NCBI GenBank assembly: GCA_028285345.1 | Contig: JANQPT010000025.1 | Location: 62,001-126,000 of the forward strand | DNA length: 64,000 nucleotides | From: Planctomycetales bacterium | Lineage (GTDB): Bacteria; Planctomycetota; Planctomycetia; Planctomycetales; Planctomycetaceae | Reading direction: 5' to 3' | In this document: positions 28,849 through 38,463 of the stretch, piece after piece | How the letters are laid out: each line of letters starts with the position of its first letter | Position numbering within the stretch: position 1 is the stretch's first letter | Position numbers and translations under genes: made by a program | The notes under the pieces: generated by a model | What the model was told of the DNA's origin: nothing | Database searches by the model: none | The model's input: only the letters and a program-made list of their open reading frames with translations

Positions 28849-29337
28849 CTACTTGTCATTCACATCCGTGACGAGCGGGTCGTCACCCGAGACTTGCTCG
28901 TCCCACAACGGCCTCCGCCCCGCAAATCCCGCGTCCAGCTCGTGCCAGAACCCCAAGTCTTCTTCACCCAATTGCCAACACAGATACACGACTCGCCCGT
29001 CCAACTCGTGAGGAAAGTCGATCAGCCCCCGCTCGAAGTCCTTAAGTTCAACGCCGAGCTGGCTTAACTCCTGGACATACTCTTGAAGCCGCTCTTCATC
29101 GCGCGCCAAATCTCGCTTAACTTCCTCCACTTCTTCCCGATAGGGATTCACCGAATCCTCATCGGATTTCTCGGTGCGCGACCGGAAACTGCGCAATCGC
29201 TCGTGGCGGTCCCGCAGATCGCTCGCCAACGTCACGATGTCGCCGACAATCGCGCTGACGAGCGGCAGTGTTTTGCGGGCCTCCTCCACCGTGAAGAGCT
29301 TCCCACTGTATAAGACGGAGTCCATATCAGTCCCCAT
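28849..29337 (-). CDS. DUF2203 family protein
   Basis: This 162-residue protein matches the DUF2203 pattern: [21 protein letters not shown] at the start, a long charged helical middle (about 30-95, likely coiled coil), and the conserved end [41 protein letters not shown] split over about 112-150. The function of the family is not known. It lies between nuoI and nuoA on the same strand, so it is co-transcribed with complex I genes, though this could be incidental. The start could also be the ATG four codons further in. Confidence 0.85.
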   Translation of the reverse strand: MGTDMDSVLYSGKLFTVEEARKTLPLVSAIVGDIVTLASDLRDRHERLRSFRSRTEKSDEDSVNPYREEVEEVKRDLARDEERLQEYVQELSQLGVELKDFERGLIDFPHELDGRVVYLCWQLGEEDLGFWHELDAGFAGRRPLWDEQVSGDDPLVTDVNDK

Positions 29338-29408
29338 GCTAACTCAAACTCGCAATGTCACGAGCCCGCCGCCGGTGCTGGAAATCCGTTGCACGACGGC
29401 AGCAAAAC

Positions 29409-29957
29409 TCACTCCGATTCGATCGGTTCAAATGGACTGGGTTCTCCCTTCACCCACACCGGTTCCGATAACACTTTCGACTCTGCAACTGCCGACGGGT
29501 TCAACGTCGTCTGTCCCCAGGCGACCTCCAGGGGCAGCTTTGCGTAGTCAACGATACAGCCGTCGCGCCCGTAGCTGCTTAAGTCATAGTTCGAGCCCAT
29601 GAAGATGCAATCCACCGGGCAAGGTTCGACGCACAGAGCGCAAAACATGCACTTTGTGTAGTCGATCGTAAACCCATCGATGCGAAATCCCTTTCCGACC
29701 GGGCTCTTGACTTTGTCAATGTAAATACAGTCGACCGGGCAGGCCACGGCGCATTTTTCGCAGCCGATGCAAGTGGTGAGGTCGAAACGATGAAATCCAC
29801 GGTACCGGGCTTTGACCGGCACGGGAACTTCAGGGTACTCGTACACTTGCGTGAACGTACGGCGGCGATAGGTCTTGTACATGGTGTAGATCGTCACCCA
29901 CATACCACGACCGACCGTCGAGACCGCCACCCACACATTTCGAAACCATTCACGCAT
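29409..29957 (-). CDS. nuoI: NADH-quinone oxidoreductase subunit I
   Basis: NuoI carries clusters N6a and N6b that pass electrons towards the quinone site of complex I. Two classic ferredoxin motifs are visible, [12 protein letters not shown] and [12 protein letters not shown], and the neighbouring YRGFHRFD and the FTIDYTKC patterns fit the family. The ATG at 29957 (182 residues) follows a GAGG ribosome-binding site; upstream in-frame codons to 30032 look unconserved. It is placed before DUF2203, nuoA, nuoC and nuoD, an unusual order since nuoI normally follows nuoH. Confidence 0.93.
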   Translation of the reverse strand: MREWFRNVWVAVSTVGRGMWVTIYTMYKTYRRRTFTQVYEYPEVPVPVKARYRGFHRFDLTTCIGCEKCAVACPVDCIYIDKVKSPVGKGFRIDGFTIDYTKCMFCALCVEPCPVDCIFMGSNYDLSSYGRDGCIVDYAKLPLEVAWGQTTLNPSAVAESKVLSEPVWVKGEPSPFEPIESE

Positions 29958-30200
29958 TGCCAACCTCGATCGTAACCGGCTGAGTGTCCAAATCCGCGAT
30001 TCGAACGCGCTCACATCGGTTGGCCGCTTCACAACGTCCGACCGCTCGTGAGACCTTCACGTCTAGAATTATATGGGCTGCCCGACCCGTCGCAAGTCTC
30101 CCGCACGGCTTCTCAAAAGCGGGAATCCTTACGGCCGAGCAAGAATGCCGATAGGGCACGGCTTCACAACGCTCCGAATGCTTCGCCCCCCGGCGACCAG

Positions 30201-31217
30201 TTACGCGCTAGTCAGTTTGACCAATTGGGCAAGCTTTGCCGACGCCTGACCAGAGTCAATGACACGTGCAGCTTCATCGGCCGCTTGCCTAGGATCGTCC
30301 CATTTGCCGACGGCCAGCAGCGCAGCAGCGGTGTTGGCGACGACGATATCGCGGTGCGGTCCCGGTTTGCCGGCGTAAACCTCGCGAATGACCTCAGCAC
30401 TCTCTTCAGCCGAGTTGACCCGCAAATCCTCTGCTGAACATTCGTCCAAGCCGAACGATTCGGCCGTCCATTCATGTGCTGTCAGGCGATTCTCGCACAC
30501 CTCCCACGCCGACGTTGTGCCCCACAGGCTGACTTCATCCAATTCGTCGTTTCCACAAACCACCAACGCTCGCTTTCGCCCAAGTTCGCACAGGGCATTG
30601 GCAAGCAGTTCCGCCGTGCGGTTTCTGCTGGCGCCCAGCAACTGGAAGTCCGCACGTGCAGGGTTCGTGAGCGGCCCCAACAGATTAAAGACAGTAGGAA
30701 AGCCCAATGCCCGCCGAATCGGAGCCGCATGCTTCATGGCGCCGTGCATGAGCGGAGCAAAGCAATAACCGATCCCGATTTCATCCAAGCAGCGCGTTAC
30801 GACGTCCGCGGGAACATCGACTTTCACGTCGAGCCGCTCCAGGACGTCGGCAGATCCGCTGGAACTGGAAACGCTGCGGTTTCCATGCTTGGCGACAGGG
30901 ATGCCCGCAGCCGCCGCGGTGATCGCTGTTGCCGTACTAATGTTAAAGGTATGCAACTGATCACCGCCGGTTCCGCAGGTGTCCAGCAGCCCGCCTTGAG
31001 AACTGTTCACCGAAACGGCACGTTCCTGCATGGCTTGCGCCGCGCCCACGAGTTCGACAGCCGCTTCTCCCTTCATCTTCAGCGCCGTCAATAACGCGGC
31101 AATCTCAGCATCCGACCATTGTCCGTCCATGATCCCGCCGACGCAGGCGCGCATTTCCTCCTTGGTGAGATCTTGTTCTAATAAGAGCTTGGAGATCGCT
31201 TCTGTAAACGGCGTCAT
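30201..31217 (-). CDS. trpD: Anthranilate phosphoribosyltransferase
   Basis: TrpD joins anthranilate to PRPP in tryptophan synthesis. The PRPP-binding motif is clear (DTCGTGGDQLHTFNISTA), followed by KHGNRSVSSSSGSADVLE and the FAPLMHGAMKHAAPIRRALGFPTVFNLLGPL region broken over conserved blocks. I chose the ATG at 31217, giving 338 residues, the normal family size; an ATG at 31283 is possible, and the frame stays open beyond it into the region of the divergent CoA-transferase gene. No other trp genes are near, so the pathway is scattered. It precedes nuoI on the same strand with a 243-base gap. Confidence 0.94.
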   Translation of the reverse strand: MTPFTEAISKLLLEQDLTKEEMRACVGGIMDGQWSDAEIAALLTALKMKGEAAVELVGAAQAMQERAVSVNSSQGGLLDTCGTGGDQLHTFNISTATAITAAAAGIPVAKHGNRSVSSSSGSADVLERLDVKVDVPADVVTRCLDEIGIGYCFAPLMHGAMKHAAPIRRALGFPTVFNLLGPLTNPARADFQLLGASRNRTAELLANALCELGRKRALVVCGNDELDEVSLWGTTSAWEVCENRLTAHEWTAESFGLDECSAEDLRVNSAEESAEVIREVYAGKPGPHRDIVVANTAAALLAVGKWDDPRQAADEAARVIDSGQASAKLAQLVKLTSA

Positions 31218-31335
31218 GGGACTTCGATCCGAAAGGCGCGCACCTGATGTCAATGCCCGAATTGCATGATTTCCTTCATTCATAGCATGATTGAACCACC
31301 CGCGAAAGTGGTGGTTCGCCCGGATGTTCGCCGCG

Positions 31336-32115
31336 ATGAACTCATCCTCATATTCGCCGATTGAGCAGATGATCTGTGCCGCGTCCCTTCTGCTCGAAGA
31401 TGGGGCTTTGGTCGTGGTCGGCACCGGCGCGCCTTGCGCCGCGGCGATGCTGGCCCAACAGACAACATCGCCGAGGCTCACCTTGATGTTCGAAGCCGGC
31501 GGCATCGGGCCGCGGCTGCCCCAAATGCCGATCAGCGTCGGAGATTCGCGCACGTTCTACCAAGGACTGATGGCGACTAGCATGGCGGACATCATGGAGA
31601 CCTGCCAGCGCGGCATGGTTGACTACACGTTTCTCGGCGGCGCACAGATTGACCACTACGGCAACCTGAACTCGACCGTCATCGGCGACCATCAGTCACC
31701 GCGGGTCCGCCTGCCGGGGAGTGGAGGGGCCAACGACCTCGGGGCGTTCTGCCGACGGACGTTGGTCATCACTCCGCATGACCCGCGGCGGTTCGTCGAG
31801 CGGGTCGATTTCATCACCACGTCGGGTTATTTGGAGGGACCCGGTGCACGCGAGAGAGCGGGACTTCCACCGGGCACCGGACCGTATAAGGTCATTACGG
31901 ATCACGCCATACTCGGATTTCACCCGACGACATGCCGAATGCAAGTGGAATCGCTGCATTCCGGCGTGACGTTAAAAGAGGTCCAACAGCGTACCAGCTT
32001 TCCGATTGATGCCGCCGAAACCCTGGAGTCAACGGCACCTCCAACGGACGAGCAATTGCAGGCGCTGCGCGATGTGGTTGATCCGCACCGGTACATCATC
32101 GGCCGGGGAACGTGA
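31336..32115 (+). CDS. CoA-transferase subunit beta (glutaconate CoA-transferase B-like), orphan
   Basis: The protein resembles beta subunits of family I CoA-transferases: LLEDGALVVVGTGAPCAAAMLA, LMFEAGGIGPRLP with the likely catalytic Glu, DYTFLGGAQIDHYGNLNSTVIG and GSGGANDLGAF in order. These enzymes need an alpha subunit, but the neighbouring gene is trpD, transcribed the other way, and no alpha gene follows. I chose the ATG at 31336 (259 residues), just before SPIEQMICAAS; in-frame ATGs at 31291 and 31324 are alternatives. Substrate unknown; it could partner with an alpha subunit encoded elsewhere. Confidence 0.85.
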   Translation: MNSSSYSPIEQMICAASLLLEDGALVVVGTGAPCAAAMLAQQTTSPRLTLMFEAGGIGPRLPQMPISVGDSRTFYQGLMATSMADIMETCQRGMVDYTFLGGAQIDHYGNLNSTVIGDHQSPRVRLPGSGGANDLGAFCRRTLVITPHDPRRFVERVDFITTSGYLEGPGARERAGLPPGTGPYKVITDHAILGFHPTTCRMQVESLHSGVTLKEVQQRTSFPIDAAETLESTAPPTDEQLQALRDVVDPHRYIIGRGT

Positions 32116-32171
32116 TCGCGAGAAAGAGGGCAGGGCGTGACGATTCCAATGAGACTGCCGCAAATCAAGAA

Positions 32172-32206
32172 ACGGGAGCCGACTCGCACTGCAAGCCGGC
32201 TCCCGT
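32172..32206. terminator. Likely bidirectional terminator
   Basis: A perfect 10-bp stem, ACGGGAGCCG (32172-32181) and CGGCTCCCGT (32197-32206), closes a 15-base loop between two convergent genes. The right side is followed only by GGATTT, so the T-run is weak, but the position fits a shared terminator. Confidence 0.6.
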
Positions 32207-32246
32207 GGATTTCCCGATCAGGAACGTGTGGGTGAACTCAGGCGGG

Positions 32247-33122
32247 TCACTTGCTGCTAAATGTCCGAACGTTCTTAGTCCGCTTCGGTGCCTTCTTGTC
32301 GCCGTCGGCGTTCTCTTCTTCGAGTTCTTTGGCTTTCGCCACCGCTGTCGAAACCAGCGCCTGGGCGGCCTGGAGTTGGCGGGCAGTGAAATACGGAGCG
32401 TCGGGGCGTCCGATGCGGTCGTATTTCTTTTGGGCCAAATCTTTCCAACTCATCTCATTCGATAGATGCCAGACGGCTGCTTGGACTGACTGAAAGTCCA
32501 TCTTCTTCTTGCTTGACGCATACCCTTTGACCAACTCTTGCAAGGCGACGTTGCTGGTGAATTCTTCCAGCGGCTTGATCTGATAGGTCATCTTGGCACG
32601 CGGCTCTTTCTTGCCGTGCTCAAGACAGACCGACTTAATCTTGATTCGGGCCGTCTTCTCGGGAGGTACGGAGAAGAACCCTCCGCCACCACCACCGCCG
32701 AAGCCACCGCCGCCAAATCCTCCGCCGCCGATGCCGCCGCCAAGTGCCTGGCCGCCGCCGCCGCCTCCGCCAAAGTTATTGTTGTTGTTAAGTCCGCCGC
32801 CTCCGCCGGGTCCGCCAATCTGCTTCAGCACATGCACGGCAGCAAATGCTTTGGGCATATCGACCGTCAACGGGCTATCGGTCGTGTTCTTGATGAACAG
32901 GTTTCCCTCTTTGGAATCCTTGGCGATGAAGTTGACTTCCAGGCTCTTTTGCTCAATGCCGTCAAACAGCGATACGACTTCCGCATTTGGATCGTACTTC
33001 AGCTTGGTAATCGGCCGAGACTTCGCAGCCCCAGTCAGCAGAATCAAAGCGGTCAGGGAAAAACAGGACATCAACAATACGGTCCGTCCCCGAGATGGTT
33101 GAGTGCAGAAGTGCGACGTCAT
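32247..33122 (-). CDS. Exported glycine-rich hypothetical protein
   Basis: The 291-residue protein has a signal-peptide-like segment (about 13-32, VLLMSCFSLTALILLTGAA), then a globular part, a striking low-complexity run of Gly with Asn and Phe at about 103-149, and a Lys-rich C-terminal half with a polar tail. The first folded part (SLEVNFIAKDSKEGNLFIKNTTDSPLTVDMP) looks like a small beta domain. No catalytic motif is seen. The Gly-rich run may be a flexible or self-associating linker in an envelope protein. It starts opposite a long intergenic region and converges with the CoA-transferase gene. Confidence 0.7.
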   Translation of the reverse strand: MTSHFCTQPSRGRTVLLMSCFSLTALILLTGAAKSRPITKLKYDPNAEVVSLFDGIEQKSLEVNFIAKDSKEGNLFIKNTTDSPLTVDMPKAFAAVHVLKQIGGPGGGGGLNNNNNFGGGGGGGQALGGGIGGGGFGGGGFGGGGGGGFFSVPPEKTARIKIKSVCLEHGKKEPRAKMTYQIKPLEEFTSNVALQELVKGYASSKKKMDFQSVQAAVWHLSNEMSWKDLAQKKYDRIGRPDAPYFTARQLQAAQALVSTAVAKAKELEEENADGDKKAPKRTKNVRTFSSK

Positions 33123-34153
33123 GAAACATGTCCTTTCAAAGGAACGCCGGCGAAAGTGTCATCGCCGAAAATGGAGGCTCAAACTTATTGACCGGATGGT
33201 CAAATTGGACACAACCGGCTATTTTTCCTGTTTTCCCTATGCTTACAGGATTGTATCTCAACTTCCAGGGGAACTTCAACAATAATCTTACGGGGAGAAA
33301 ACGAATTCTTCCGTTTTGCCGGGGCGTTGCCGAACAAATTGAGCAAGGACTCTACCGTACGAGTTTGGGGATCTCGATTGCAGGATTGCAATTCGTTGGT
33401 ATCTGTCAGCGAGTTGCGTTGAAATCGTCAGTTTCCAAGAATCCAAATTTCTTCGTCGGTGCAGGCGATATCGGCGATAATCCGCTCTGTTTTGTGACAA
33501 TCCGCCAGACGATGCACAACTCGCCGTAGCCAGAGCGTTCACTTCGCCCGTGCGATTCCGATCATTCTGACTAATTAAACGTGAGAAGATCCGCTCAAAT
33601 CACACAGATTCCTCGCTTATTTGCTTAATGGACAGCATTCTCGTTGTGCCGGAGAATTCTTGCAGCGCCATGTCCACAGCATCGAAACTGGTCGAACCGC
33701 CGACACTCTTCAAGCCCCGATGTCCCACAGTCGCTAATTCACGGATCCAAGTGAGTTATAGTCTCAACAATCGGTGAACCTGCTCGACTCCAATTCCTCG
33801 ACGAATAGGGCATGCGTCGTATTGTTCGATGAGACTCGGCGTGGGAACCGTTGCCAACTGAGTAGATCCGTTGAAATCGACTCCATTGTCCGGAATTAAT
33901 TCTAGCGATTTGAGCAAGAATTCCGCGTTTACACTTGACATTGATCTCAGAATTGAGAAATTGAAAAGATCGACCAATCGGTCGGTCGATTTCGGCGGTC
34001 TCCCTCCGTGGAGGACTCGGTGGCGAGTCGAATCCGAGCATTACAGCCGTCGCTCAACAAATCATTCGGGGTTTTCCGGACAGTTCGGCCATAGGGTGTC
34101 GCCCCCCCATGGTATCATTTCATTTTCGTTTCTTTTCTTGAAAGGTGTGTGTT
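33123..34153. other. 1.0-kb intergenic region, AT-richer
   Basis: No frame here gives a believable protein: the longest (133 codons, 33128-33529, plus strand) and two on the minus strand lack conserved patterns and overlap each other. The base composition is more AT-rich than the flanks. It must hold the promoters of the glycine-rich gene (left) and the DUF1559 gene (right); I see no RNA gene or long repeat. Confidence 0.4.
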
Positions 34154-35479
34154 ATGAAGAGATCGCGTTTTCGTTTGGCTGACAGCCGCCGACGTGGGTT
34201 TACCCTCATCGAGCTGCTGGTAGTCATTGCCATCATTGCCATTCTTATCGCGTTATTGCTGCCTGCCGTTCAACAAGCGCGGGAAGCTGCCCGGCGCACC
34301 CACTGCCGCAACAATTTGAAACAGTTCGGCATTGCAATGCACAACTTCCATGACGTGTTCAATCACTTCCCCTATGCCGACCATCCCCGGACCGCTGGCA
34401 ATGGCTTCAACTATCAAGAAGAAGTGATCACTATGGCGCTGTTCCCGTATTTCGATGCGGGGATTATCTACGACGCCGGCCTGGAAGTTCCTGGCGCCCT
34501 TCGCACCTACTATCAAACCAGTAACCCCGCAGGTTCGCACTACCAAGATCCGGCGTCCTGGCCGACCAATGTAGACGGACGGATTAACGAAATGGGCAAT
34601 GAGTGGGCCTGTATTGTTGCTGCGTCTGAATTGGAAAAGGCAAACATCAGCGTCACCCAATGCCCGTCGGCGTTGAACTCTGGTGTCCAGACCCACGACG
34701 GCATCACGATTTTCGGTCCGCCCTATGCCGGTACCTTTGATTCTTATTGGCAAACACACTACGCCTTCTCCAAGGGCGTCAACGACAACTGGTGTATTGA
34801 CTTCGACGATGAAGATGAAGGCAGCGGACTGTTTCGGGCACCTTACAACGGCTTCTCGTTCCAGCGCCGTGCCGACAACGCGCCCATCAAAGGGTACGCG
34901 TTCGGCCCCATTCCTGATTCGGAACGCGGGATGTTCAACAAAAACCACAAGACCGCCGTTAAAGACATCATCGACGGCACCAGCAACACGTTCGCCATGG
35001 GTGAAGTCGCCGGTGGCGATGCCTGGCCGGTCTGCCGCGGCGTCGGCTGCACCAACCCCGGTGCCAACCACGCATTCGCGCCGATGGAATTCCACGCCTA
35101 CGTGGCTTGGGTTGCAGGCGATCCGCCCAACGGGTTTAGCCCCCGGTGTTTCGTGCCTTACGCGTGCTGCTTGGAGCCGCTCAACAAGAACCCAGTCACC
35201 GACAACTACTTTTACGGTGCTGGCGACGGCCCGGCCGGTTCGATTCAAGATGACCAGCGGGATTGCCGCAGCAGCCTGACGGCTCAGCAGCAAGGGATCA
35301 GCGGCCTGATCCATTCCACGCAAAACTTCCGCAGCCAACACACCGGCGGCGGCTTCTTCCTGCGTGGGGACGGTTCCGTCCAGTTCGTCAGCGAAAACGT
35401 CGGACTCGACCTGTATCGCAATTCGAGCACGGTAGCCGGCAGAGAGACCGATACGATTCCTGGCGGCATTGTTGACTAG
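34154..35479 (+). CDS. DUF1559 prepilin-like protein
   Basis: The N-terminus has a type IV prepilin cleavage and methylation signal, [20 protein letters not shown], so the protein is probably processed by prepilin peptidase and held in the membrane by its hydrophobic helix. The remainder is the planctomycete-expanded DUF1559 domain: [29 protein letters not shown], and the C-terminal signature [23 protein letters not shown]. The ATG at 34154 follows AAAGG by eight bases. Such proteins occur in many copies in planctomycetes and may form pseudopili; their function is not established. A strong terminator follows. Confidence 0.93.
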   Translation: MKRSRFRLADSRRRGFTLIELLVVIAIIAILIALLLPAVQQAREAARRTHCRNNLKQFGIAMHNFHDVFNHFPYADHPRTAGNGFNYQEEVITMALFPYFDAGIIYDAGLEVPGALRTYYQTSNPAGSHYQDPASWPTNVDGRINEMGNEWACIVAASELEKANISVTQCPSALNSGVQTHDGITIFGPPYAGTFDSYWQTHYAFSKGVNDNWCIDFDDEDEGSGLFRAPYNGFSFQRRADNAPIKGYAFGPIPDSERGMFNKNHKTAVKDIIDGTSNTFAMGEVAGGDAWPVCRGVGCTNPGANHAFAPMEFHAYVAWVAGDPPNGFSPRCFVPYACCLEPLNKNPVTDNYFYGAGDGPAGSIQDDQRDCRSSLTAQQQGISGLIHSTQNFRSQHTGGGFFLRGDGSVQFVSENVGLDLYRNSSTVAGRETDTIPGGIVD

Positions 35480-35550
35480 TCAACGCCGCTCGTTGAATTC
35501 GACCTTGCTGCCCATTACGGGTTGCAGATCGAATCCTGCGACAACCTTCG

Positions 35551-35595
35551 ATACCGCAGACTGGCCACAGGTGCTGGTCTGCGGTATTCGTTTTA
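35551..35595 (+). terminator. Intrinsic terminator after the DUF1559 gene
   Basis: A perfect 11-bp stem, ATACCGCAGAC (35551-35561) and GTCTGCGGTAT (35577-35587), with a 15-base loop is followed by TCGTTTTAT. Hairpin plus T-run 70 bases after the stop codon is a convincing rho-independent terminator. Confidence 0.8.
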
Positions 35596-35755
35596 TAGAT
35601 CGGTACGTTTCGTTGAGTTTGTCCCAAGCATCTATTCGCGGCGATTTTCCCTGTGAAACGTTTGCCGATTGAGTCAAAGACGAAAACTCCTACTGATTCT
35701 CTATTCTTTTCATTGCGATCAAGTGATTCGCGTAGATTCTGATGAGGTGTTGATT

Positions 35756-36124
35756 ATGAACGTACGGCAATTCTACCAGTTGACAATGACTGGACTACTC
35801 GTGCTTGTTGTCGCAGGATGTAACAGCAAATCCGGCGTCGATGCTAAAGATGTGACCGCAGGGGGACCGCGACAAAAGACTCACAAGACAAACTCCGAGC
35901 GTGTCGAGCATGCCATAAAGGAACTAGAGAATGCGGAGATCGATAAACAAGGCAGCAGGAATTTCGGCATGAAGATCGGGGCGCTCGGTGCAATGGGCGC
36001 GGAAGCCGAACCTGCTCTGCCGGTGCTCGAGAAGATTCTCAGTGAGACGCAAGATGAAGACATCAAAATCGCAGCCGAGCACGCCATCAAGAGAATCCAA
36101 GAAGCTGTCGCTGCACAGGAGTGA
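35756..36124 (+). CDS. Small lipoprotein with HEAT-like C-terminus
   Basis: This 122-residue protein has a lipoprotein signal ending LLVLVVAGC, so it is probably membrane-anchored. After a polar Lys/Thr-rich linker, the C-terminal half (ALGAMGAEAEPALPVLEKIL, then IKIAAEHAIKRI) looks like one or two HEAT-type helical repeats, which usually bind proteins. I chose the ATG at 35756, preceded by a GAGG ribosome-binding site; a start at 35669 would bury the signal peptide. Partner unknown. Confidence 0.78.
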   Translation: MNVRQFYQLTMTGLLVLVVAGCNSKSGVDAKDVTAGGPRQKTHKTNSERVEHAIKELENAEIDKQGSRNFGMKIGALGAMGAEAEPALPVLEKILSETQDEDIKIAAEHAIKRIQEAVAAQE

Positions 36125-36191
36125 AACCCGCAGAATTGCACCGCTTCGTTGACTGTTCTACGTCGCTGCACACGGGAGTTAGCCACATCAA

Positions 36192-36350
36192 ATGACCGGT
36201 TATACCGTACATACAGGATCCACTGAGGCGTTCGCCGAAAACTTCGATCGGATTTTCGGCAACAAGAAGAAGGCCAAGAAGACCAGCGCCGGCGCCAGGA
36301 AATCGTCGAAGATTACCGCCAAGAAAACCCGCGCACGCAAGAAGAAGTAG
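36192..36350 (+). CDS. Small lysine-rich protein (52 aa)
   Basis: An ATG at 36192 opens a 52-codon frame ending with TAG at 36350. The first 24 residues are mixed and look folded (MTGYTVHTGSTEAF, then NFDRIFG), and the remainder is a basic tail of Lys, Ala, Ser and Arg (KKKAKKTSAGARKSSK and further). The split into a conserved-looking head and a histone-like tail argues that this is a real gene. It might bind nucleic acid through the tail. No strong ribosome-binding site is seen; a GGGAG lies about 15 bases upstream. Confidence 0.6.
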   Translation: MTGYTVHTGSTEAFAENFDRIFGNKKKAKKTSAGARKSSKITAKKTRARKKK

Positions 36351-36577
36351 ACGCTAATCACAAGAGCCGCCCTTGACTCCCTAAACGGGTGTCATGAGCG
36401 GCCGGGCGTGAAACAGGCACGCTTGATCACTCATGCGCGTATCGCGTTTGATCTCTAACGCGTCCCAGAGATCGCCCTCGACACGTGTACCTCCGCGTCA
36501 CAGGCTTTCCCGGCGATCAGTGCTCTCAACTGGGCGATCCTTCGTCGCGGGAGGTCATCTTGCACACTACGAACGCT

Positions 36578-37459
36578 TCACCGATCTTCCGGCTGCGACG
36601 TTAGCAATTCAACCGCCTCTGCAAGCCAGCCGCTGTTCCACGAGTGTTCCCGATTGCGCCCCTCGCGATAGGTGTGCGAAACTCGCAGCTGATCCATCAG
36701 ACGGTGCGCTGCGTCATGTTCCTGCTTGAAGCCGCCGTGCCCGGTCAGTATCAGCCGCGGCTCGGCTGAGAAGTGTTTCGCTCTTTCCCGCAGAAGTTTC
36801 GTAATCCGATACTGCTGAAAGTTTTCATCGGTTCCGAAGATCGGCTCCATCCCATACTTCACGGGCTGTGCGGTCATCAAGGGAGCATCCCACGCGGCCG
36901 CCTTCGCAAACAATTTGGGGTGACGTAGCAACAAGCTATAAGCCCCGTAGCCTGATTTGCTAAACCCGACCAGCAAACGCCCCGCCTTCTCGCGCTTGGC
37001 GGGATAGGTCCGCTCCATGAACGGCAGCACAATCTTGATGAAGTAGGACTCCTGGCGAATCTCCGGATCGGTCGGATGATCCGCATACCAGGGCAGGGCC
37101 GAGAACGTGGGAAAAACGTAGATCATGCGATGCACGTTGTGCAAATCGTGCTTGACGACTTCGGCAATCGGGTCGCCCCATCGCGATGCCGCTTTCGCTT
37201 CGACCGGCAATACATACAACACCGGCAGTTTCTCATTGGGGCGCAGATCGTCCGGGAGCAGAACCCGGATCGTCGTCTCACCAGCCTGGTACGGAGAGGT
37301 CACCGCATGAGTGCGGACTTGATGTGCCTCGATGCGTGCGTCGGAGATTGTCGACTCATTTTGGGCAGGCAACCGCGCAGCCCCCACAAGCATGATCAAT
37401 GCCGGCAGTCCAAACCGATAGCCGTTCCACCGAACCGGATCGTTAAGCCGCCCGGTCAT
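36578..37459 (-). CDS. Exported alpha/beta-hydrolase-fold esterase
   Basis: The protein starts with a probable signal peptide (LPALIMLVGAARLPAQ) when read from the ATG at 37459 (293 residues); in-frame ATGs upstream to 37567 are alternatives. It shows an esterase-D-like layout: VLYVLPVEAK, a nucleophile elbow GFSKSGYGAYSLLLRHP, AAWDAPLM, ILTGHGG and a C-terminal HSWNSGW with the likely catalytic His. Such enzymes cleave carbohydrate or acyl esters outside the cytoplasm. It is isolated from other enzymes of the kind. Substrate unknown. Confidence 0.8.
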   Translation of the reverse strand: MTGRLNDPVRWNGYRFGLPALIMLVGAARLPAQNESTISDARIEAHQVRTHAVTSPYQAGETTIRVLLPDDLRPNEKLPVLYVLPVEAKAASRWGDPIAEVVKHDLHNVHRMIYVFPTFSALPWYADHPTDPEIRQESYFIKIVLPFMERTYPAKREKAGRLLVGFSKSGYGAYSLLLRHPKLFAKAAAWDAPLMTAQPVKYGMEPIFGTDENFQQYRITKLLRERAKHFSAEPRLILTGHGGFKQEHDAAHRLMDQLRVSHTYREGRNREHSWNSGWLAEAVELLTSQPEDR

Positions 37460-38016
37460 TTCAAAACGATTGTGTCGCTGCATGCGGTCAGGATAGCTCG
37501 AGCGAACAAGTCGCGGCAAGCATAGTGCCGCCAAATCGCGAAACAGAGGCTTAAACGACAGAATCACGCTGAATGAGACTGCTAACGGAAGTCACCAGTG
37601 TCGCCGCATGACGTATCGACGCGATCCAATTCTACAAACGTTCAGTCGACGTTCCACGTAGTGTGTTGTTGAGGAGGGAGACGCGATCTCTCGGAAATCG
37701 TGGCGAAATTAACTATTGCGCGACAGGTAACGGTTGGAGGAATCGACCGGGGGGTGGCGCCGCGATTTGCTCAAGTCATGTTATAGCGGTTGAACGCAAC
37801 TCCGCGAGTTTGCGGGGCCCCGGCCGCAAGAATTGTTGGGGAATCAGACCATTCGCCTGTTGGAGAAGTCTCGATTTCCACAGCAGCGAAAATCCAAGCT
37901 ATAGTTTGCCTGGACTGACACCTTAGATTGACTTCGCACGTAATTAGAAGTGGACGGACGTAGGACGATGGAACGAGTCCGCCGCACTTCAATCTCCACA
38001 TTGGGAGAGACCAGAG
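37460..38016. other. Intergenic region between divergent genes
   Basis: About 550 bases separate the esterase and the DksA-like gene. Short GC-rich inverted words occur (for example CCGC GAGTTT GCGG near 37807-37820), but I find no gene, RNA or clear regulatory site. Confidence 0.35.
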
Positions 38017-38463
38017 ATGGCCCGCAAAGATGCACTTCTGAGACTTCATGAAAACTTGCTGTTAAAACGTGATGCCCTTCGAAAGAAACTGGCCGGCGAC
38101 CTGAGTTCACTGGGGCCGTCCGGTTCGATGGGGGACATCTGCGACGAGGCAACCGAAGGCGCGAAGAAAGAAATCGACTCGCAGTTGGCCGCTTTGGAGA
38201 GTCGTGAGTTGACTCAGATCGAAACGGCGATCAAGTTGATTCGCGAAGGCCGCTACGGCTTGTGCGAAGACTGCCAGGTCAAGATTCCCATCGCCCGCCT
38301 CAAGGCACTGCCCTACACGCCGCTGTGTATTGATTGCCAGCGCAAACGGGAAGTGCTGGGCACCACCGATGAGGATTTCGATCCGAGTTGGGAAACCGCG
38401 TACGAATTCGAAGGCGCTTCCCGCGATCGAGATATCACGATCGGCGACCTGGATGTGGAATGA
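38017..38463 (+). CDS. DksA/TraR-type zinc finger protein
   Basis: This 148-residue protein has a long N-terminal coiled-coil-like helix pair (about 4-80) and the C4 zinc finger of the DksA/TraR family, CEDC about 20 residues before CIDC. DksA binds RNA polymerase through its secondary channel and tunes transcription with ppGpp. The helix-tip region GDICDEATEGAKKEID carries acidic residues but I cannot confirm a DksA-like DxxDxA motif. The start MARKDALLRLHENLL is well placed. Canonical DksA or a relative cannot be told apart by eye. Confidence 0.88.
   Translation: MARKDALLRLHENLLLKRDALRKKLAGDLSSLGPSGSMGDICDEATEGAKKEIDSQLAALESRELTQIETAIKLIREGRYGLCEDCQVKIPIARLKALPYTPLCIDCQRKREVLGTTDEDFDPSWETAYEFEGASRDRDITIGDLDVE

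Noticed and set aside
33128-33529. 133-codon frame in the 1-kb gap
   Set aside because: No conserved pattern, overlapping minus-strand frames of equal quality, and AT-rich intergenic character.
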